From Hyphomicrobium denitrificans 1NES1 (GTDB lineage: Bacteria > Pseudomonadota > Alphaproteobacteria > Rhizobiales > Hyphomicrobiaceae), in contig NC_021172.1 in NCBI RefSeq assembly GCF_000230975.2, forward strand, positions 992,001-1,056,000: 64,000 nt of DNA. Direction: 5' to 3'. Positions within the stretch are counted from its first letter, which is position 1. Each line of letters starts with the position of its first letter. The position numbers and the translations under genes are program-made. This document shows positions 25,794 through 34,969 of this stretch, one piece after another. The notes beneath the pieces are model-generated. The model was not told the origin of the DNA. It made no database searches and saw only the letters and a program-made list of their open reading frames with translations.

Positions 25794-27086
25794 GTGGCGT
25801 CGAGGCATCGGGGTAATGAGGGCATGGCGAGGTTCTCAGAACATCTGTGGAACGCGCGGTTCTTACCTGCTATCGTGCTGGGCTTGATGCTCGCATTGGG
25901 AGTTGGCCGTGCGCAAGCGCTGCCGGACCGGGGTGTCGAGGCTACGGCCGTGCGACTGTTCGACGACGGCAAGGCGACCACCTTCGAGCTTACGATCAGC
26001 AAAGGTCTGACGGCGCAAGTCTATACCCTCGCGAATCCTTATCGGGTGGTTCTGGACCTTCCCGACATGACGTTCCATCTTGATGCGGCTGCCGGCAAAA
26101 AGGGGCGCGGCGTCATCTCTGCATTCCGCTACGGGCTTTTCGCGGAGCACAAGGCGCGGGTTGTTCTTGATACCACGGGCCCAGTCAGGATTGCCTCGGC
26201 CGGCATGACGCGTGTTCCCGGAAGCAAGGCCCTGAAGCTTGCCGTCGTTCTGGTTCCGATGGATGCCGCCGCTTTCGGCGGGGGAACCGGCGCGACGCTC
26301 GCTGCCGCGTCGCCGTCCGATCTCGGTTCCGACATGGCGCCGCCCGAGAGCGCCGACCGCAAACACAAGGATAATGCCAAGCCGGTCATCGTCATCGATC
26401 CCGGCCATGGCGGCATCGATCCAGGCGCGCTCGGGGCCAACAATGTGGCGGAGAAATGGGTCGTTCTTGCGGTCGCGCTGCAACTCAAGGCGGCGTTAGC
26501 CAAGACCCGGCGCTACGACGTCAGGATGACGCGAACAGACGATGTTTTCGTTTCACTCGACAGGAGGCTGAAGTTTTCCGCTGAAAATGACGCGGATCTA
26601 TTCATTTCACTGCATGCCGATTCAATCGAGGAAAAAAGCATCGCGGATTCGATCCGCGGCGCGACGATCTACACGCTATCGGACAAAGCCTCCGACGAGC
26701 AGGCGCGTCTCATGGCCGACAAGGAAAACGCGTCCGACCTGATCGCCGGTGTCGGATCGATGAATCAGGAGGGTGGGGAGGAGGTCAAAAACATCCTGAT
26801 CGACCTCCTGAAACGCGAAACCTCGAATTTCTCGGCCGATTTCTCTCATGTCCTGGCCAAAAAGCTGGGACAGGCGATCACAATGTCTCGCATCCCGCGA
26901 AAATCGGCAGCTTTCAAGGTGCTGAAGCAGACCCATGCGCCATCCGTTCTTGTCGAGCTTGGATACATGAGCAACAGTGCCGAGGAGCAGGAAATGATGA
27001 CTGGCGCCTGGCAATACAAAGTGGCTGAGGCAATTACGTCGGCTGTCCAGAGCTACTTCAGCAAGCGAACCGTCGCACAGCCCTGA
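25794..27086 (+). CDS. amiC: N-acetylmuramoyl-L-alanine amidase, AmiC type
   Basis: This periplasmic zinc amidase cleaves the amide between muramic acid and the stem peptide, usually during septum splitting. The 430-residue protein has a signal-like segment (FLPAIVLGLMLALGVGRAQA) and an N-terminal AMIN domain at about 40-145 (VRLFDDGKATTFELTISKGL). The Amidase_3 domain follows from about 198: VIVIDPGHGGIDPGALG with the first His, NDADLFISLHADS with the second His, and PSVLVELGYMSN with the catalytic Glu. GTG 25794 is favoured (GGGGG 7 bases upstream); ATG 25824 is the alternative. It leads the conserved amiC-mrcA-prfB order. Confidence 0.95.
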   Translation: MASRHRGNEGMARFSEHLWNARFLPAIVLGLMLALGVGRAQALPDRGVEATAVRLFDDGKATTFELTISKGLTAQVYTLANPYRVVLDLPDMTFHLDAAAGKKGRGVISAFRYGLFAEHKARVVLDTTGPVRIASAGMTRVPGSKALKLAVVLVPMDAAAFGGGTGATLAAASPSDLGSDMAPPESADRKHKDNAKPVIVIDPGHGGIDPGALGANNVAEKWVVLAVALQLKAALAKTRRYDVRMTRTDDVFVSLDRRLKFSAENDADLFISLHADSIEEKSIADSIRGATIYTLSDKASDEQARLMADKENASDLIAGVGSMNQEGGEEVKNILIDLLKRETSNFSADFSHVLAKKLGQAITMSRIPRKSAAFKVLKQTHAPSVLVELGYMSNSAEEQEMMTGAWQYKVAEAITSAVQSYFSKRTVAQP

Positions 27087-27231
27087 AGTGTGGGGCCGCC
27101 GACGACGTGCTGCCACATTCCCTGCTAATGTGCGATTGCGACGGGTTGTTTTTGCTGCGCCGCAGAAATAAACGTAGCACCGATGCTCACCGGAAGCGTA
27201 AGCCAGCGATACTAACGGAATCTGCGATTTG

Positions 27232-29811
27232 ATGCGTGCGCCAACGCTGCCGCCCCCCGCGGCGCCCAGAAGACGGAAAAAGCGACGCAAAAGCCTGCTG
27301 CTGAGTTTTCTTGGCTTCAGCTTCGCAACATTCGTGCTTCTTTTCATTGCGGGATCGGCGGGGGCCGGCTTCCTCGTCTGGCAGGCGTCGCGCGATTTGC
27401 CCGACTATGAAAGCCTTTCGAAGTACGAGCCGCCCGTCATGACTCGCATCCATGCGCACGACGGATCGCTCATCGCCGAGTTTGCGCGCGAACGCCGGAT
27501 TTTCGTTCCCATCAATACAATTCCGAAGCGCGTCATCGGCGCATTCCTGTCGGCCGAAGACCGCCGTTTCTACGATCATGGCGGTATTGACCTGCAGGGC
27601 GTCATGCGCGCCGTGTTCGCCGCGATCGAAGCGAAAATTCACGGCTCGAACAAGCGCGCCCAGGGCGCTTCCACGATCACGCAGCAGGTGGCCAAGAACT
27701 TTCTGTTGACCAACGAGCGCTCAATTGAACGCAAAATCAAAGAAGCCATTCTAGCCATCCGGATCGAGAGCGCTTATTCGAAGGATAAGATCCTCGAGCT
27801 TTACCTCAACGAAATCTATCTCGGGATGAACTCCTATGGCGTCGGTGCGGCAGCGCTGACCTACTTCAACAAGGAGTTGAAAGATCTGACGATCGAGGAA
27901 TGTGCGTATCTTGCGGCGCTTCCCAAGGGCCCGAACAATTACCATCCCTTCCGCCAGAAGGCCCGAGCCACCGAGCGGCGAAACTGGATCATCGGGGAGA
28001 TGGCTGAGAACGGCTACATCACCGCCGAGGAGGCTGAGGCTGCAAAACAGAAACCTTTGACCGTGAACCTCAGGCCGAGCGGCGCGCATATTTCCACTGC
28101 GGAATTCTTCGCCGAGGAAGTGCGCCGGACGCTGCTTGCGCGCTATGGCGAAGACAAACTCTATGGCGGTGGTTTGTCGGTCCGGACGACGCTCGATCCG
28201 CACCTTCAGCAACTCGCCAAAAGTGCGTTGATCGACGGGCTCGTCAAATTCGATCGCAAGCGCGGCTGGCGCGGGCCGGTCGCAAAAATCGATATTTCGG
28301 GAGACTGGGGCGTGGCTCTTGGTGCCATTCGCAGCCCTGCCGATATTCAACCGTGGCGGCTGGGCGTCGTTCTCGAAACCCAGAAAACGAAGGCAATCAT
28401 CGGCTTCAAGCCGGCGCGGCAGCAGGACGCAACGCTGGTCAAGGACCGAGAGGCAGTCGAAGTCTCGCTCGATGAGATGAAGTGGGCCGCCTATCAGAAG
28501 GGCGGGAAGAAGATCGACGCCAAGTCGACGGCGGACATTCTGAAACCCGGTGACGTCGTCTACGTCGCGCCAAAGGACCCGGCCAACATTCAGGGCGCCT
28601 GGTCGCTGATGCAGATTCCCGAGGTTGGTGGCGGTCTCGTTGCGATGGATCCCTATACAGGGCGCGTGCTCGCTGTCGCCGGTGGCTTCTCTTACGATCT
28701 CAGCCAATTCGACCGGGTCATTCAAGCGAAGCGGCAACCAGGCTCGTCGTTTAAGCCGTTCGTCTACGCAGCCGCCATCGATAACGGCTACAAGCCGACG
28801 TCGATCATTCTCGATGCGCCGATCGAAATCGATCAGGGGCCAGGGCAGGATATCTGGAAGCCCGAAAACTACGATGAAAAAGACGTAACGGGTCCCGAGA
28901 CGCTGAGGTTCGGAATCGAGCATTCGCGTAACCAGATGACCGTGCGGCTAGCACAAGATCTCGGCATGCCGCTCATTATCGAATACGCCAAGCGCTTCGG
29001 AATCTACGACGATATGCTGCCGGTTCTGTCGATGTCGCTCGGCGCCGGTGAGACGACGCTTCTCAGAATGGCTACCGGCTACTGCATGCTGGCAAACGGC
29101 GGCAAAGAAGTGAAGGCGACGCTGATCGACCGCATTCAGGACCGCTATGGCCGCACCATCTGGCGCCACGACGAGCGCCAATGCATGGGGTGCACGGCCG
29201 ATCGCTGGGCGAACCAGCCGGAACCGGATTTGATCGATGACCGACCGCAGATCATCGATCCGCATACGGCTTATCAGATTACGTCGATCCTGGAAGGGGT
29301 CGTACAGCGGGGCACCGGCAAGGTTCTGAGATCGCTCGACCGGCCGATTGCCGGCAAGACCGGTACGACGAATGAAGAAAAGGATGCCTGGTTCATCGGC
29401 TACACCCCGACTCTCGTGGTCGGCGTGTATGTCGGCTACGACACGCCGAAGCCGATGGGCAAGGGCAATACCGGCGGCATGATCGCGGCGCCGATCTTTG
29501 GCGAATTTCTCAAGAATGCATTGGTCGATACGCCGCCGGCGCCATTTCGTGTGCCTCCGGGAATCAAATTCGTTCGCGTCGATTTGAAAACCGGCCTCAG
29601 AGCTTCGGCCGACGACCCCAACACGATCCTCGAAGCATTCAAGCCGGACGAAGAACCGGACGACGGCTATTCGATGATAGGATTTGCGAATGCGACGGCC
29701 GATGCGTCGGTGGGTGCGGGCGACAGCCCCTATCCGGGCACTCGATCGCCGCCCCCACCGCCGCCGAGCGCACGGCAAGACGGCGGCCTCGCTCCCAATG
29801 GACTGTGGTAG
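27232..29811 (+). CDS. mrcA: Class A penicillin-binding protein 1A
   Basis: This bifunctional peptidoglycan synthase of 859 residues has one membrane anchor near residues 25-50 (LLLSFLGFSFATFVLLFIAG). The transglycosylase domain shows AEDRRFYDHGGIDLQGVMRA with the catalytic Glu and QGASTITQQVAKNFLLTNER. An OB-like linker follows. The transpeptidase motifs are PGSSFKPF (SxxK, about residue 505), EHSRNQM (SxN), and AGKTGTTNEEKDAWF (KTG). A Pro-rich tail closes the protein. ATG 27232 is used; the open frame begins one TTG codon earlier. The length is normal and no motif is lost. Confidence 0.97.
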   Translation: MRAPTLPPPAAPRRRKKRRKSLLLSFLGFSFATFVLLFIAGSAGAGFLVWQASRDLPDYESLSKYEPPVMTRIHAHDGSLIAEFARERRIFVPINTIPKRVIGAFLSAEDRRFYDHGGIDLQGVMRAVFAAIEAKIHGSNKRAQGASTITQQVAKNFLLTNERSIERKIKEAILAIRIESAYSKDKILELYLNEIYLGMNSYGVGAAALTYFNKELKDLTIEECAYLAALPKGPNNYHPFRQKARATERRNWIIGEMAENGYITAEEAEAAKQKPLTVNLRPSGAHISTAEFFAEEVRRTLLARYGEDKLYGGGLSVRTTLDPHLQQLAKSALIDGLVKFDRKRGWRGPVAKIDISGDWGVALGAIRSPADIQPWRLGVVLETQKTKAIIGFKPARQQDATLVKDREAVEVSLDEMKWAAYQKGGKKIDAKSTADILKPGDVVYVAPKDPANIQGAWSLMQIPEVGGGLVAMDPYTGRVLAVAGGFSYDLSQFDRVIQAKRQPGSSFKPFVYAAAIDNGYKPTSIILDAPIEIDQGPGQDIWKPENYDEKDVTGPETLRFGIEHSRNQMTVRLAQDLGMPLIIEYAKRFGIYDDMLPVLSMSLGAGETTLLRMATGYCMLANGGKEVKATLIDRIQDRYGRTIWRHDERQCMGCTADRWANQPEPDLIDDRPQIIDPHTAYQITSILEGVVQRGTGKVLRSLDRPIAGKTGTTNEEKDAWFIGYTPTLVVGVYVGYDTPKPMGKGNTGGMIAAPIFGEFLKNALVDTPPAPFRVPPGIKFVRVDLKTGLRASADDPNTILEAFKPDEEPDDGYSMIGFANATADASVGAGDSPYPGTRSPPPPPPSARQDGGLAPNGLW

Positions 29812-29903
29812 TGGCGCGCATTGCCGCGTGTAGGGAGCCGCGCGTTTACAGAGGTTCGCTATCTTTCTATTACCTTCGGGCTACGCTCTGTTTATTGATT
29901 CAC

Positions 29904-29920
29904 GCCGGCCGACGGCCGGC
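29904..29920 (+). terminator. GC-rich hairpin between mrcA and prfB
   Basis: GCCGGCC-GAC-GGCCGGC is a perfect 7-bp stem followed only by TTTC, 18 bases before the prfB start. It may be a weak terminator or attenuator; without a longer T tract read-through is likely. Confidence 0.35.
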
Positions 29921-29937
29921 TTTCGGAGGCCGCCCCG

Positions 29938-31072
29938 ATGCGCGCAGAAGCGCAAAAATTATCCGACGATATCGAGGAGGCGATCGCCCTCCTGAGGAGG
30001 TCTCTTTGACTGGGAGACGGCTGAAGATCGTCTAGCCTCGCTCAATGCGAAGTCCGAAGACCCGAACCTCTGGTCCGATGCGAAGAACGCCCAGAAAGTC
30101 ATGCGTCAGCGCCAGGCTCTTGAGCGCGCGGTTGGCGATTTCAAGCGTCTGCAGCGCGACTATGAAGATGCGCTCACACTTATCGAGCTCGGCGAAGCCG
30201 AGAACGACGAAGCGAGCATTGCAGAAGGCGAAGCCGCGCTGAAGCGCGTCGATATCGAAGCGCATCATCGCTCCGTCGAGGCCATGCTGTCAGGCGAAGC
30301 GGATGCGATGAGCACCTACGTCGAGGTGCACGCCGGCGCGGGCGGTACCGAGAGCCAGGATTGGGCGTCGATGCTGGCGCGCATGTACGCACGCTGGGGC
30401 GAACGTCGTGGCTACAAGGTGAAGCTTATCGACGAAAGCCCCGGTGAAGAAGCGGGCATCAAATCGGCAACGTTCGAGATCGACGGCGATAACGCTTACG
30501 GCTGGCTCAAGACAGAAGCGGGCGTGCATCGGCTCGTGCGCATCTCGCCGTTCGATTCCAATGCGCGCCGCCACACGAGCTTCGCTTCCGTGACCGTCTA
30601 TCCGGTGATCGATGACACGATCGAAGTCGATGTCAATCCGGCCGATGTCGATATTTCTTTCGCGCGGTCGTCCGGCGCGGGCGGCCAGCACGTGAACCGC
30701 ACCGAGTCTGCCGTTCGGTTAGTGCATAAACCGTCGGGCATCGTGATCTTCGCGCAGGAACAGCGTTCGCAGCACCAGAACAAGGATATCGCGTTCAAGC
30801 GGCTCAAGGCGCGGCTTTACGATTTGGAACTCAAGAAACGGGAAGCCAAGGCCAACGCCGAGCAGGCCGCCAAGACAGATATCGGTTGGGGCCACCAGAT
30901 CCGCTCGTATGTGCTGCAACCTTATCAGCTTGTGAAGGATCTGCGCACGGGCGCGCAATCGACGAACCCGTCCGAGGTTCTCGATGGGGATATCGATCCC
31001 TTTATCGAAGCGGCACTGTCGCAGCGGCTCAAGGGCGGCGACGAGGCGGTGGTCGTCGACGATCTGGATTAG
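29938..31072 (+). CDS. prfB: Peptide chain release factor 2, programmed +1 frameshift
   Basis: RF2 recognises UGA and UAA and releases the peptide. The zero frame from ATG 29938 encodes 23 residues and hits TGA at 30007. Slipping one base at CTT-T continues in frame from 30008 (DWETAEDRLASLNAKSEDPN) to the stop at 31072, giving 377 residues. The catalytic GGQ is in SSGAGGQHVNRTESAV and the stop-codon-recognition tripeptide SPF is in VRISPFDSNARRHTSF. An automated caller would truncate this gene to an internal start near 30101. It closes the amiC-mrcA-prfB order. Rising UGA read-through when RF2 is scarce gives the known autoregulation. Confidence 0.96.
29995..30010 (+). promoter_or_regulatory. 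prfB +1 frameshift signal
   Basis: AGGAGG-TCT-CTT-TGA-C: an internal Shine-Dalgarno (29995-30000), three spacer bases, the slippery CTT and the in-frame TGA with a following C. The spacing equals that of the E. coli prfB site. The stop context TGAC is the poorly terminating one. Confidence 0.95.
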
Positions 31073-31087
31073 GATCGCGGGCGGGGC

Positions 31088-31116
31088 GCGAGCTTTGGGT
31101 CGACCCTAAAGCTCGC
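31088..31116. terminator. Bidirectional terminator, prfB / tautomerase
   Basis: GCGAGCTTTGGGT-CG-ACCCTAAAGCTCGC is a long near-perfect inverted repeat between two convergent genes. It reaches into the last codons of the tautomerase gene. It can act on both strands. Confidence 0.6.
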
Positions 31117-31495
31117 CCGTCAGGAATTGCGCGCGCCCCAAGCCGAACGACCAATCCTCGTCGGTGCACGACACCAAGTTGATCATGACGTCGGACGGAG
31201 CGATGCCGCAGCTTTTTTGCAGCTCTTCGACGGTCAGGCGGTAGAACTGTTCTTTCTGCTCTCGCGTGCGCGGGCGCGTCGTCACCTGGATCATGACGAA
31301 TTTTTCGGTTCGCGGAATGTCGAGTCCGGTGTCTTCCATGATCATGGTCGCCGGGTCGTGCTCATGCACGATCTGATAGCGGTCGCGCTCCGGCACTTTG
31401 AAAGCCGCCAGCATCGCGCGATGGAGGGCATCGAGAAGCGTCTTCTTCTCGTCCTTGGTACGGCCTTCATAAAGATCGATGCGGAGCAGGGGCAT
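31106..31495 (-). CDS. Tautomerase-superfamily protein
   Basis: This 129-residue protein begins MPLLRIDLYEGRT, with the N-terminal Pro after Met that acts as general base in 4-oxalocrotonate tautomerases and MIF. It has two beta-alpha-beta halves (RIDLYEGRTKDEKKTLLDAL; KFVMIQVTTRPRTREQKEQF). The end (PSDVMINLVSCTDEDWSFGL) resembles the longer bacterial tautomerases annotated from malonate semialdehyde decarboxylase-like families. The substrate is unknown. ATG 31495 is chosen because only it exposes Pro-1; the open frame extends 51 bases upstream. It is a single gene, convergent with prfB. Confidence 0.85.
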   Translation of the reverse strand: MPLLRIDLYEGRTKDEKKTLLDALHRAMLAAFKVPERDRYQIVHEHDPATMIMEDTGLDIPRTEKFVMIQVTTRPRTREQKEQFYRLTVEELQKSCGIAPSDVMINLVSCTDEDWSFGLGRAQFLTGEL

Positions 31496-31627
31496 GGGAA
31501 AAACCTTTTCGTGTGCCGGAGGCATCCTATCACGCCGGCGGCGCACGCTGGAGGTAGCCGTTTCCTACGGAATGGCAAGTCGGGGCGATCGCCGCAGTGC
31601 TGCTCGGAATTAACTAATACGGAGCAG

Positions 31628-31936
31628 CTACTGTCCGGGCCGGAACATCGACGGACCGCTCATCGGCGACGAATAGAAGCTGCGGCTGGGAGGTGTCGGC
31701 TTTAGCTCCCAGGGTGGTCGACCATCGTCGGTCTGGTCGGAACTCGTGCTCGACGTTACGCCGAACTGGAGGCCGCCGAGGGACTTGTTCAGATCCTGCT
31801 GATCGAGGTCCTGAAATTTTGTGGAGTCATCGGGGTTGGCGCCGCCGATGGATGTGGTCTCGAAAGCGTAGGATGCGCTCGCGATGGCCATCGCTGCCGC
31901 GAATGCCGCGCTCGCGATAAGACGATGATTGCGCAT
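31628..31936 (-). CDS. Small secreted protein of unknown function
   Basis: This 102-residue protein has a clear signal peptide (MRNHRLIASAAFAAAMAIAS, predicted cut after ASYA) and a mature part rich in Ser, Asp, Gln and Pro (DLDQQDLNKSLGGLQFGVTS; PTPPSRSFYSSPMSGPSMF). There are no cysteines and no known motif. It is probably periplasmic or surface-exposed and partly disordered. The start at 31936 gives the best signal peptide; a methionine five codons earlier is possible. It is a monocistronic gene divergent from the methyltransferase cluster. Confidence 0.65.
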   Translation of the reverse strand: MRNHRLIASAAFAAAMAIASASYAFETTSIGGANPDDSTKFQDLDQQDLNKSLGGLQFGVTSSTSSDQTDDGRPPWELKPTPPSRSFYSSPMSGPSMFRPGQ

Positions 31937-32146
31937 TAGCTTCTCCCGCATGCGTGTACGCGCACTTTAAACCGGCCCATACGGGTCATTCGCGGACGCA
32001 TGTTGGCGCAATCTCTCTTTTTTCCAAAGTGTTGCGCATCGGTTACTTCGCTGGTTCGGCATACATCTTCGGTATGCGGGCGAGAGAACGGCTCCGGCCT
32101 GTCAATCAGCGGCAATCGTGCTAAAGCCGCGGGACTCGAAAGTTTT

Positions 32147-33151
32147 ATGGATCTCCCGCCGCCGATGTCTCCACCCGACCGTCTGCAACTCATTACGTCC
32201 GACGGGTTTCGCGATTATGCGCTTCTCGATTGTGGTGCGGGGCGAAAGCTGGAGCGCTTCGGTGCAGTCGTCGTCGACCGGCCCGAGCCGCAGGCCCTCT
32301 GGAATCCCAGGCTGCCGAAATCGGAATGGTCGAAGGCGCACGCCGTTTTTTCCGCGTCGGGCGAGGATGATGAAAAGGGAAAGTGGCGCGTCGACAAGCC
32401 GGTGCCGGACGCATGGCCTGTGAGAATACCTTTTTCTTCGGGTGCGCCGGAACTTGCCGGTTCACCCCACCCCCGACCCCTCCGCGTCAAGGGGAGGGGA
32501 AGTGAGGGAACCGCCGTCGCAGGAATTACGATGCTCTGCAAGCTTGCGGGGCTTTGGCATCTCGGACTGTTCCCGGAGCAATATCCGCATTGGCAGTGGA
32601 TGCTCGAGCGGATCGCCGCGGTCAAAGGCGAGACGCCGCGCGTTCTCAATCTTTTCGGGTATACCGGCGCCGCATCATTGATCGCCGCGAAGGCTGGGGC
32701 CGACGTCACGCACGTCGATGCATCGAAGAAAGCCATCCAGTGGGGCAAGGAAAATCAGACTGCATCCAAGCTCGATGCTGCCAAGATCCGTTGGCTGCTC
32801 GACGATGCCGCGAAGTTCGTCGCGCGCGATGTGCGTCGCGGTAAGACGTATCACGTCATCCTCGTCGATCCGCCGAAGTTCGGACGCGGGCCCGAAGGCG
32901 AAGTTTGGGATCTGTTCAAGAACCTACCCGATCTCCTTGGTGATCTTGCGAAGCTGCTGGCTCGGAAGGACGCGGCGATGGTGCTGACGGTTTATGCCAT
33001 TCGCGCATCGGCGCTTGCATTCGATCAATTGATGCGGGACGCGCTGAATGGAAAGGGCGGCGCCTTCGAAAGCGGCGAACTCGCCATCCGCGCGCAGCGC
33101 GCCTCGCTTGTTCCGACCTCTCTTTACGTGCGCTGGAACGGCCAGCCATGA
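32147..33151 (+). CDS. RlmI-like class I SAM methyltransferase
   Basis: This 334-residue protein has a C-terminal Rossmann methyltransferase domain: motif I RVLNLFGYTGAASLIAAKAG with the following acidic DVTHVDASKKAI, and the catalytic DPPKFGRGPEGEVWDLF typical of RlmI/RlmL-type rRNA or related methyltransferases. The N-terminal part (RLQLITSDGFRDYALLDCGA) is a small beta domain. About residues 105-122 (SPHPRPLRVKGRGSEGTA) look foreign: they are encoded by an imperfect GC-rich palindrome and sit in a loop just before AGITMLCKLAGLWHLGLFPE. The target is probably RNA, not established. ATG 32147 is chosen as the first plausible start. The stop overlaps the next gene by 4 bases. Confidence 0.8.
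   Translation: MDLPPPMSPPDRLQLITSDGFRDYALLDCGAGRKLERFGAVVVDRPEPQALWNPRLPKSEWSKAHAVFSASGEDDEKGKWRVDKPVPDAWPVRIPFSSGAPELAGSPHPRPLRVKGRGSEGTAVAGITMLCKLAGLWHLGLFPEQYPHWQWMLERIAAVKGETPRVLNLFGYTGAASLIAAKAGADVTHVDASKKAIQWGKENQTASKLDAAKIRWLLDDAAKFVARDVRRGKTYHVILVDPPKFGRGPEGEVWDLFKNLPDLLGDLAKLLARKDAAMVLTVYAIRASALAFDQLMRDALNGKGGAFESGELAIRAQRASLVPTSLYVRWNGQP
32461..32510. repeat. Palindromic repeat element inserted in a gene
   Basis: A C-rich left arm (TTCACCCCACCCCCGACCCC, then TCC), a 7-9 base loop and a G-rich right arm (GGGGAGGGGAAGTGAGGG) form an imperfect hairpin with a perfect CCCCTCC/GGAGGGG core. This is the look of dispersed intergenic repeats of high-GC alphaproteobacteria, here in-frame inside a coding sequence. 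Confidence 0.5.
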
Positions 33152-33960
33152 ACGCGCCGAAGCCGATCACCAGCCTGACGAACGACCGCGTGAAGGCGAT
33201 CCGCGCGCTTGAAATGCGCAAGGTACGTAAGGAAACGGGGCTATTCGTAGCGGAAGGCATCTCGCTTCTTGTCACCGCGCGAGACAACGGCTTCGTGCCG
33301 GAAACGCTCGTCTATCAGGCAGGCACGGCCGCGACTGGAATCGCACGCGGGCTCGTGACGCACGCGCTCAACGCGGGTTCGGAGGTTCTCGAAGTTTCAG
33401 AAGCCGTGCTTGCCAAGCTCGCATCGAAGGATAATCCGCAAACGGTTCTCGGCGTTTTTCGGCAACGATTTGCAGATCCGCCGGGAGCCTCGCGGGTTCG
33501 AGCCGACACAACGTGGCTGGCGCTCGAAGAAATTCGTGATCCCGGGAATCTCGGCACGATCATCAGGACGGCAGATGCCGTCGGATGCGCGGGTGTCATT
33601 CTCGTTGGGACGACGTGCGATCCTTATTCTCTCGAAACGATCCGCGCCACGATGGGCTCGATCTTCGCGGTGCCCATTGTCAAAATCGAGCGTCCAGCAT
33701 TTCTGGACCTTGCGAAAGCATGGCCCGGTGACGTGATCGGAACGCATCTCGACGCGCGCGACGATTTCCGTGCATCAAGCTACAGAGGTCCGCAGTTGAT
33801 CGTAATGGGCAGCGAAGGGCCGGGGCTATCGAGTGGCGCCGCCGCCGTTTGCACGAAGCTCGTTAAAATCCCGATGGCCGGAAAGCTCGATTCTCTCAAT
33901 CTCGCGATTGCAACCGCGCTGGTGCTCTATCAGGTTCGCGGCCCGCAACTGAAGCTTTGA
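33148..33960 (+). CDS. TrmH-family (SpoU) RNA 2'-O-methyltransferase
   Basis: This 270-residue SPOUT methyltransferase acts on rRNA or tRNA ribose with S-adenosylmethionine. The N-terminal substrate-binding domain reads SLTNDRVKAIRALEMRKVRK then GLFVAEGISLL. The C-terminal trefoil knot has motif 1 LEEIRDPGNLGTIIRTADAV, motif 2 IVMGSEGPGLS and motif 3 IPMAGKLDSLNLAIATALVL. All three SpoU motifs are intact. The exact target nucleotide cannot be told. The start overlaps the stop of the RlmI-like gene by 4 bases and the next gene follows after 3, so the three methyltransferase genes are one operon. Confidence 0.93.
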   Translation: MNAPKPITSLTNDRVKAIRALEMRKVRKETGLFVAEGISLLVTARDNGFVPETLVYQAGTAATGIARGLVTHALNAGSEVLEVSEAVLAKLASKDNPQTVLGVFRQRFADPPGASRVRADTTWLALEEIRDPGNLGTIIRTADAVGCAGVILVGTTCDPYSLETIRATMGSIFAVPIVKIERPAFLDLAKAWPGDVIGTHLDARDDFRASSYRGPQLIVMGSEGPGLSSGAAAVCTKLVKIPMAGKLDSLNLAIATALVLYQVRGPQLKL

Positions 33961-33963
33961 TCC

Positions 33964-34902
33964 ATGCGTATCGAATATCACCGCACGCTGATTGCCGACA
34001 CCGTCCGAAACGAGGCTTTCTTTCGTGCGCTCAAGTCGGTGATCGAACCGGGCAAGACCGTCGTCGCCGATATCGGCGCGGGAACGGGGCTTCTCGGATT
34101 GATGGCATCGAACCTCGGAGCAAAAGAGGTTTTCCTGTTCGAGGCTGCCGAGGTTGCCGGCGTTGCAACGCAGGTTCTCAAGGCGAACAAAGCGAAGAGA
34201 TGTCATCTCATTCCTTGCCACTCGACGGAATTCGATGACAAGCTGGCAGCCGACGTCATCGTTTCGGAAACGCTCGGCAACTATGCCCTCGAAGAAAATA
34301 TCATCGCGACGCTGGTCGATGCGCGAAGCAGATTTCTGAAACCGGGCGGGGCCGTCATTCCATCGCGCATAGAGCAGTACGTTGCGCCGGTCGTTACGCC
34401 GCGTATCGATCAAGAGCTTCGCGCGTGGGAACGTATCGGTCATGGTCTCGATCTCGGGCCTGCGCAAACGATGACGCTGAACAACGCCTATGTGCGTCTT
34501 CTGAAACGCTCCGAGCTTCTCGATGATGGGGCTAGCGCTACCCTTTGGGATTCGATCGATCTTGCGCGTGAAACGCGAGCGAAGCGAAAGGGGCAGGCCG
34601 AATGGCCTCTCGCGAAACCGGCGACCATCTACGGGTTTGCGGTGTGGTGGACGGCGGGGCTGCGTCCCGGCATTTCGCTTTCGACGGCTCCGTCGGCGCC
34701 GCGCACGCATTGGGAACAACTCTATTTTCCGTTGGCGACGCCGATCGAAGCCAAATCGCACGATCAAGTCGGCATCGAACTCCGCTCCAATTCATCGGAA
34801 GAAGCCGGAACGCACCTCGCTTGGACGGCGATCCACAGGAATGCGCAAGGCACTGTGCTCAAACGGCAAGCACATGACCTCGATAAAGGCTATCTGCCTT
34901 GA
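33964..34902 (+). CDS. PRMT-like class I SAM methyltransferase
   Basis: This 312-residue protein has SAM motif I TVVADIGAGTGLLGLMASNL, the acidic post-I VFLFEAAEVAG, and VIVSETLGNYALEENII, which resembles the double-E loop of protein arginine methyltransferases. The second half (beta-barrel-like, FAVWWTAGLRPGISLSTAPS) also fits the PRMT layout. Whether it methylates protein arginines or another substrate is open; bacterial members are uncharacterised. It begins 3 bases after the TrmH-family gene in the same operon. Confidence 0.78.
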   Translation: MRIEYHRTLIADTVRNEAFFRALKSVIEPGKTVVADIGAGTGLLGLMASNLGAKEVFLFEAAEVAGVATQVLKANKAKRCHLIPCHSTEFDDKLAADVIVSETLGNYALEENIIATLVDARSRFLKPGGAVIPSRIEQYVAPVVTPRIDQELRAWERIGHGLDLGPAQTMTLNNAYVRLLKRSELLDDGASATLWDSIDLARETRAKRKGQAEWPLAKPATIYGFAVWWTAGLRPGISLSTAPSAPRTHWEQLYFPLATPIEAKSHDQVGIELRSNSSEEAGTHLAWTAIHRNAQGTVLKRQAHDLDKGYLP

Positions 34903-34969
34903 GAAGAGAGCTTGACGCCCCCAGTTATTCGAGGTTTGCAGCACGACCACTTTGGAGGGAACACACATC

